Part shown: positions 40,495-44,211 of the stretch, piece after piece
Position numbering within the stretch: position 1 is the first letter of the stretch
How the letters are laid out: every line of letters starts with the position of its first letter
Source: JBBIND01 sp037444075
Lineage (GTDB): Bacteria; Acidobacteriota; Terriglobia; Bryobacterales; Bryobacteraceae
Length of the DNA: 44,211 nt
Reading direction: 5' to 3'
Assembly: GCA_037444075.1 (NCBI GenBank)
Contig: JBBIND010000029.1
Span: 1 to 44,211 of the forward strand
Position numbers and translations under genes: made by a program
The notes under the pieces: model-generated
What the model was told of the DNA's origin: nothing
Seen by the model: only the letters and a program-made list of their open reading frames with translations
Database searches by the model: none

Positions 40495-41793
40495 TGCTAT
40501 GACACCATCAACGTGCTGAATGAGGAGCCGGATCAAACCGGCTTCAGCCGCACCACTTCGTCGATCATGACGACGGATTTCGGCGTCAACTGGCTGCTGG
40601 GGGACCCGCGCCGCGGCATCTCCCCGCTCACCGATCCGTTCCCGGTGCGGGCGGACGGCAGCCGGTTTGACGTTCCGACCGGCAACCGGCTCGGTGTGAT
40701 GGCGCGCACCGGCCGAGGCTATAGCTTCAGCGACTACAACAGGCCGCACGCGCGGCAGCAGCGCTGGCGTTTCGGAATCCAGCGGCAGTTGGGCTCCGAC
40801 ATGATGATTGACGTGGCCTACGCCGGGTCTTACTCAGACCGGGTCGGCCTCAGCCGCGTGCTCTCCGCTTTGCCCGAGCAGTTCTGGGCCAGTGGCATGG
40901 CGCGCAACAATGACATAGCCAACAACCTGAACGCCAACGTCACCAACCCTTTCCGGCTGACCAACTTCCAGTCTCTGGCCAGCTCCCACCCGCTGATCTA
41001 CCAGGACATGAGCACGCAGAGCTTCTACACGAGCTCCACCATCCGGAAGAACCAGTTGCTGCGTCCTTTTCCGCACATGAACGGACTGACCGATACCACC
41101 GTCCCCACGGGCGAGGTCCGCACGGATGCCCTGGAGGTCAGCTTTCAACGGAGATTCGCCCGCGGATTCAACCTGAACGTCAGCTATACGCGCCTGCGGG
41201 ATGACGAGGCAGACACCTATCTGAACGAGTTTGACCCGCTGCCCACCTGGAGGGAGAGCAATGACGGGCGCCCGCACCGGTTGGCGGCCACGGGCATCTA
41301 CGAACTGCCGTTCGGCAGGGGCCGGGCGTTCGCCAGAAGCGGCATTGTCAGCCACATTGCCGGAGGTTTTCAGGCTGCTGCGACCTTTGAATGGCAGCCC
41401 GGTCCGCTCGTCAATTGGGGCAACGTCTTCTACTACGGCGATTTGAAGAACATCAACACCGGGGAACGCAGCCTGGACCGGTGGTTCAATACCAGCGACT
41501 TCGAGCGGGTCGCCGCGCGCACTCCCGCCGCATTCCACCGGCGCATTTTCCCCACCCGCATCGATGGGCTGCGCCGGGACAGCACCAATCAGTGGAATGT
41601 CAATTTACAGCGTGACTTCCGCATCACCGAACGCGTTGTCTTGCAACTCCGCGGGGATGCGCTGAACATCCAGAACCGCTCCCAATTCAGCGACCCGAAC
41701 ACGACACCGACGTCCACGGACTTCGGGCGAATCACCTCACAGACCAATACGCGTAACAGGTTTATCCAGGTGCAGGCGCGGTTACGCTTCTGA
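40495..41793 (+). pseudogene. C-terminal remnant of an Oar-like TonB-dependent receptor
   Basis: About 430 codons of beta-barrel sequence, beginning with YDTINVLNEEPDQTG and running through RFGIQRQLGSDMMIDVAYAG, LEVSFQRRFARGFNLNVSY, YELPFGRGRAF and RGDALNIQNRSQF, and ending with aromatic F (VQARLRF), as required for outer-membrane insertion. Full receptors of this Solibacter type are about 1,000-1,200 residues, with an N-terminal carboxypeptidase-like domain and plug. Both are missing, cut off at the IS fragment. GTG 40513 is the first possible start but has no plug or signal peptide, so the product is unlikely to work. Confidence 0.8.
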
Positions 41794-41951
41794 AATCCCG
41801 CGGGTGGGCGTGACTGGGTCACCGCCGGACCCCAGGGCGGAGGAGCCCAAGCCACGAGGCCGGACTACGGCCCAGGCAGGGTTGGGCGAACGGAAAGTTG
41901 CTTGCCCGGGAAACCGGTCGGGCGCAGGTGGGTGCGCACGCCGCTCTATTC

Positions 41952-42395
41952 TCATTCTTCCGGAGCTTTCGGGAAGATGAGCGGGTAGCCGGCTGCAATC
42001 CAGTCCGTCAGAGCGAAAATGCGCGCTCCCTGAACTCCGTTTTTTTCTAACGTGGCCGCGGCACGCGCGGCTCTAACACCGCGGTTTCAAGCGATGATGA
42101 CGGGCTTGCCGCGGGGAATGTCGGCCAACTTCTCCTCCAATTGGCCCATGGGGATGTTGACGTATCCCTCCAGCGTGCCAAGATCCTCGAGCTCCTTGGG
42201 CTCCCTGACGTCCAGGAAGAAAAACTCCGCCTTCCGGTCAACCATATCCTTAAGTTCTTCCGCCTTGAGCTGAACGGGTTCCGAGGCTGATTCCTGCGGC
42301 TTGGCTTCCTGGGGCTGGTTTTCCTGGGCCATCGCCCAAGTCATGGAGCCCAGAAACAGGAGCAGCACCGCCAAGCCGGGGAAGCGTGTCTTCAT
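41952..42395 (-). CDS. Secreted rhodanese-domain protein, candidate selenoprotein (UGA at the catalytic Cys)
   Basis: From ATG 42395 the frame encodes a signal peptide (MKTRFPGLAVLLLFLGSMTW, ending AMA), a Gln/Glu/Pro linker and a rhodanese domain (FFFLDVREPKELEDLGTLEG, YVNIPMGQLEEKLADI, GKPVIIA). TGA at 42089-42087 (codon 103) then stands exactly where rhodaneses have the catalytic cysteine. It is followed in frame by NRGVRAARAAATLEKNG, ARIFALTDWIAAGYPLI and FPKAPEE, ending at TGA 41954-41952: the full second half of the domain. The conserved active-site loop after the TGA, the uninterrupted frame and the SECIS-like hairpin support selenocysteine insertion, giving 147 residues. If UGA is a true stop, the product is a dead 102-residue fragment. 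No sel genes lie in the window. Confidence 0.72.
42052..42086 (-). promoter_or_regulatory. Candidate bacterial SECIS element
   Basis: Immediately downstream of the in-frame UGA, GCCGCG (42071-42066) pairs perfectly with CGCGGC (42060-42055) around the 5-nt loop CGUGC. GUG (42079-42077) pairs with CAC (42054-42052) below a 5-nt bulge. The apical loop begins 22 nt after UGA and has G as its second base. This fits the published bacterial SECIS pattern: loop 16-37 nt from UGA, with a G among the first two loop bases. Confidence 0.6.
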
Positions 42396-42402
42396 GTCTT
42401 CA

Positions 42403-42408
42403 GTATAA
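42403..42408 (-). promoter_or_regulatory. -10-like TATACT directly upstream of the rhodanese start
   Basis: On the minus strand TATACT ends 7 nt before ATG 42395 when the last T is counted at 42403 (spacer 42402-42396). No good ribosome binding site is seen, so transcription may begin at or very near the start codon. This argues for ATG 42395 over the upstream in-frame TTG 42413, which would lie upstream of the box. Confidence 0.4.
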
Positions 42409-42622
42409 GCCAAGGCTGGCGTGGGACATCCCCGGAGACTGGCATGGAGGACAGCGGGGCGGGAGCCACGTTTGCACTGCCGGGGCAGGGGTGTCTACAC
42501 ATACGTTTGTGGGGGGTATAAGAGCGGAATTCGCTAAAGACTCGCGGGCCCCGTCCGATATACGAGCGATGGTGAATGGGGCCACGTGAGGCCGCGCTCA
42601 TCCTGATCCTGTTGACTTCGCT

Positions 42623-44002
42623 ATGAGGCTCTTGTGGCTACGCGGTGACGCTCCTTCACGTTCAAAGCTCGAGGAATCTCTGGCCGGCACGGGCGACTGC
42701 ATCGACTTCGCCCGCTACGAACTGCAGGCTCTCGACCTGCTCAGGGTGCGCGCCTACGACGTGGTGCTGGTCTCGCTACCCCTGCCTGACTGGACAGAGT
42801 CCGAATTTCTGGAAGAAGCTCACCGGGCTGACCAACTGGCCTCCATCGTAGTCGATCAGGACCAGGCAAGTCTGGCTGACGCCGCGCGGCTCACCAAGCT
42901 GGGCGCATGCCACGTCGTCGATGGATTCAGCTCGCCGGAGCACGCGGCAGAGGTGGCAAGGCAAGTTGCCGGCGAGGCTCAGCAGCGGCGTCGAGCGCTG
43001 TCTTTGCAGTACGGGGAAAGCGAACCTTGGCGCAAGTGGCTGGTCGGAGAGAGCCGCGTCATGGAAGACATCGCCAGCCTGGTTCGCCTGGTTGGCCCCC
43101 GGCGCTGCACGGTGCTGGTCACCGGGGAAACCGGAGTAGGCAAGGAAATGGTGGCCCGGGCGATTCACCTGGCCGGTCCGCGCAGCAACGTGCCGATGGT
43201 CTCGGTGAATTGCAGCGCCCTCCCGGAAAACCTGCTCGAAGCCGAGCTGTTCGGGCACGTTCGCGGCGCCTTCACTGGAGCCGTGCAAAGCCGGATAGGG
43301 CGCTTTGAGCAGGCACACCGCGGCACGCTCTTCCTCGACGAAGTGGGAGAGATGCCGCTTGAGTTGCAGTGCAAATTGCTGCGTGTGCTCCAGGAGCGGG
43401 AATTCCAGCGCCTCGGCAGTTCGGAAACCGTGAAAGTGGACGTGCGCATTATCGCGGCTTCGAACGCCGACCTCGTTGAGCGCGTGCGCCAAGGCAAGTT
43501 CCGTGAAGACCTGTATTACCGTCTGAACGTAGTCCCGCTCCAGGTGCCTCCCCTGAGGGCCCGCACCAAAGACATTCCAGTCTTGGCTTATCACTTCCTA
43601 GGGAAGGTCTGCCTGCAGGAAGACGTGGCGCTGAAACGTATTTCGCCGGAAGCCTTGGACCGGCTATGCGGATACGATTGGCCGGGCAACGTTCGGCAAC
43701 TCGAGAACGCCGTGGAGATGGCCGTGGTGCTGAGCGGTGACCGCCCCATGCTCTATCCGGGCGATTTCCCCCTGCCTTCGACTGCGCGATTGCGGCCAGC
43801 GGCGATGTCCACCTCGCCAACTCCTGTGGTCAACGTTCCGGACGAAGGCTTGAATTTCGAGCAGACCATCCAGGACATCGAATTGGCGCTTCTTCAGCAA
43901 GCGTTGCAGCGCACGCAAGGCAACAAGAAACAAGCTGCTGAATTGCTACGGATGAAGAGGACTACCCTTACGGCCAAGCTCAAGACGATGTCCGCCTCCT
44001 AG
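42623..44002 (+). CDS. Sigma-54-dependent activator with degenerate receiver
   Basis: A 459-residue NtrC-family protein. Residues 1-120 look like a receiver fold, but the phosphorylation strand reads YDVVLVSLPLPD, with Ser replacing the Asp, and the N-terminal acidic pair is missing, so normal phosphorylation is unlikely. The AAA+ domain (about 140-375) has Walker A GETGVGKEM, the sigma-54 contact loop GAFTGA, Walker B LFLDEVGEMP and the RxxxFREDLYYRLNV segment. A Fis-type helix-turn-helix closes the protein (NKKQAAELLRMKRTTLTAKL). It stands alone, divergent from the rhodanese, with no kinase beside it. Targets unknown. Confidence 0.93.
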   Translation: MRLLWLRGDAPSRSKLEESLAGTGDCIDFARYELQALDLLRVRAYDVVLVSLPLPDWTESEFLEEAHRADQLASIVVDQDQASLADAARLTKLGACHVVDGFSSPEHAAEVARQVAGEAQQRRRALSLQYGESEPWRKWLVGESRVMEDIASLVRLVGPRRCTVLVTGETGVGKEMVARAIHLAGPRSNVPMVSVNCSALPENLLEAELFGHVRGAFTGAVQSRIGRFEQAHRGTLFLDEVGEMPLELQCKLLRVLQEREFQRLGSSETVKVDVRIIAASNADLVERVRQGKFREDLYYRLNVVPLQVPPLRARTKDIPVLAYHFLGKVCLQEDVALKRISPEALDRLCGYDWPGNVRQLENAVEMAVVLSGDRPMLYPGDFPLPSTARLRPAAMSTSPTPVVNVPDEGLNFEQTIQDIELALLQQALQRTQGNKKQAAELLRMKRTTLTAKLKTMSAS

Positions 44003-44211
44003 GGTTCGCCAGCCTCTCTCGCTGCCGGCTAACGGCTAGAGGGGAAAGACACTTTTTCCTTCAGCAGGTGCTCAGTGGCAGATTGCCGACGGGGACTGAA
44101 GGGACATCCTTGACAGTTTTGGGGTGGCTGCTTGAGAGGGACGGAGCCATGGTCACGGCTCTCACGCACGGGCGAAACCGAGAGTCCCACACGACCCCCC
44201 CCACCCATTGA

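Noticed and set aside
42414..42622. Sigma-54 (-24/-12) promoter before the NtrC-family gene.
   Set aside because: A TTTGCA is present near 42469 but the GG and GC dinucleotides are not at the required 10-nt spacing.
1..44211. tRNA genes, rRNA genes or CRISPR arrays.
   Set aside because: No cloverleaf ends with CCA-type acceptor stems, no rRNA motifs and no regularly spaced repeats were seen when reading the intergenic regions.
44003..44211. Gene or structured element at the right edge.
   Set aside because: The last 209 nt contain no convincing coding frame; a small GCCGGC/AACGGC near-repeat at about 44024 is too weak to call a terminator.

Overview
The window looks like a chromosomal segment from an acidobacterium of the Solibacter/Bryobacterales type. 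The taxonomic inference rests on high GC, a large protein built of carboxypeptidase-regulatory-like repeats, the C-terminal part of an Oar-like TonB-dependent receptor, an HU/HU-TIR gene pair, a secreted sulfatase and secreted M20/M28 peptidases, an amidohydrolase with a CIA30-type tail, and soil-type sugar catabolism genes. No rRNA or tRNA gene and no CRISPR array was seen.

Layout: 1-2.6 kb holds uvrC (its 3' part lies outside the window), a divergent TPR lipid- or periplasm-targeted protein, and a two-gene HU / HU-TIR operon. 2.8-4.2 kb is an N-sulfoglucosamine-type sulfatase. 4.2-9.0 kb is a minus-strand housekeeping block read as yqeY, SRP RNA (ffs), dnaX, ybaB/ebfC, recR and a secreted M20 peptidase; ffs-dnaX-ybaB-recR is a classical bacterial gene order. 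9.0-11.8 kb is a serine biosynthesis pair (class V aminotransferase plus serA). 11.9-14.9 kb has an RRM protein, then yacL-like PIN/TRAM, ispD and ispF, an order also known from Firmicutes. 14.9-17.7 kb is a minus-strand M28 peptidase and alpha/beta hydrolase pair. 17.8-21.9 kb carries a prepilin peptidase, mtaB, a secreted amidohydrolase and rpsU. 22.1-26.6 kb is a sugar-use cluster (GH51 arabinofuranosidase, SDR, substrate-binding lipoprotein, Ldh2-type dehydrogenase) with a perfect palindrome over its candidate -10 box. 26.6-30.6 kb is xseB-ispA-tlyA-nadK-gltP-like, tightly overlapped. 30.7-37.9 kb is a signalling block: CheR, two hybrid histidine kinases and a convergent HDOD protein.

38.0-41.8 kb is a decayed accessory patch. 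It contains the C-terminal tail of a galactonate dehydratase, an intact carboxypeptidase-regulatory-like protein, a TlpA-like C-terminal tail fused to the N-terminal part of an IS1182-type transposase with an amber stop, and the C-terminal part of a TonB-dependent receptor. 42.0-44.0 kb holds a secreted rhodanese and a sigma-54 activator with a degenerate receiver.

The most interesting observation is the rhodanese. Its frame is interrupted by TGA exactly at the catalytic cysteine position, continues intact to a natural stop, and is followed by a hairpin fitting the bacterial SECIS pattern. It is therefore a good candidate for a selenocysteine rhodanese that standard gene calling would truncate. 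Second is the HU plus HU-TIR operon, a possible DNA-linked TIR effector. Several start codons sit exactly 6 nt after a -10-like hexamer, suggesting leaderless transcripts. All functional calls come from reading motifs; no database search was possible.
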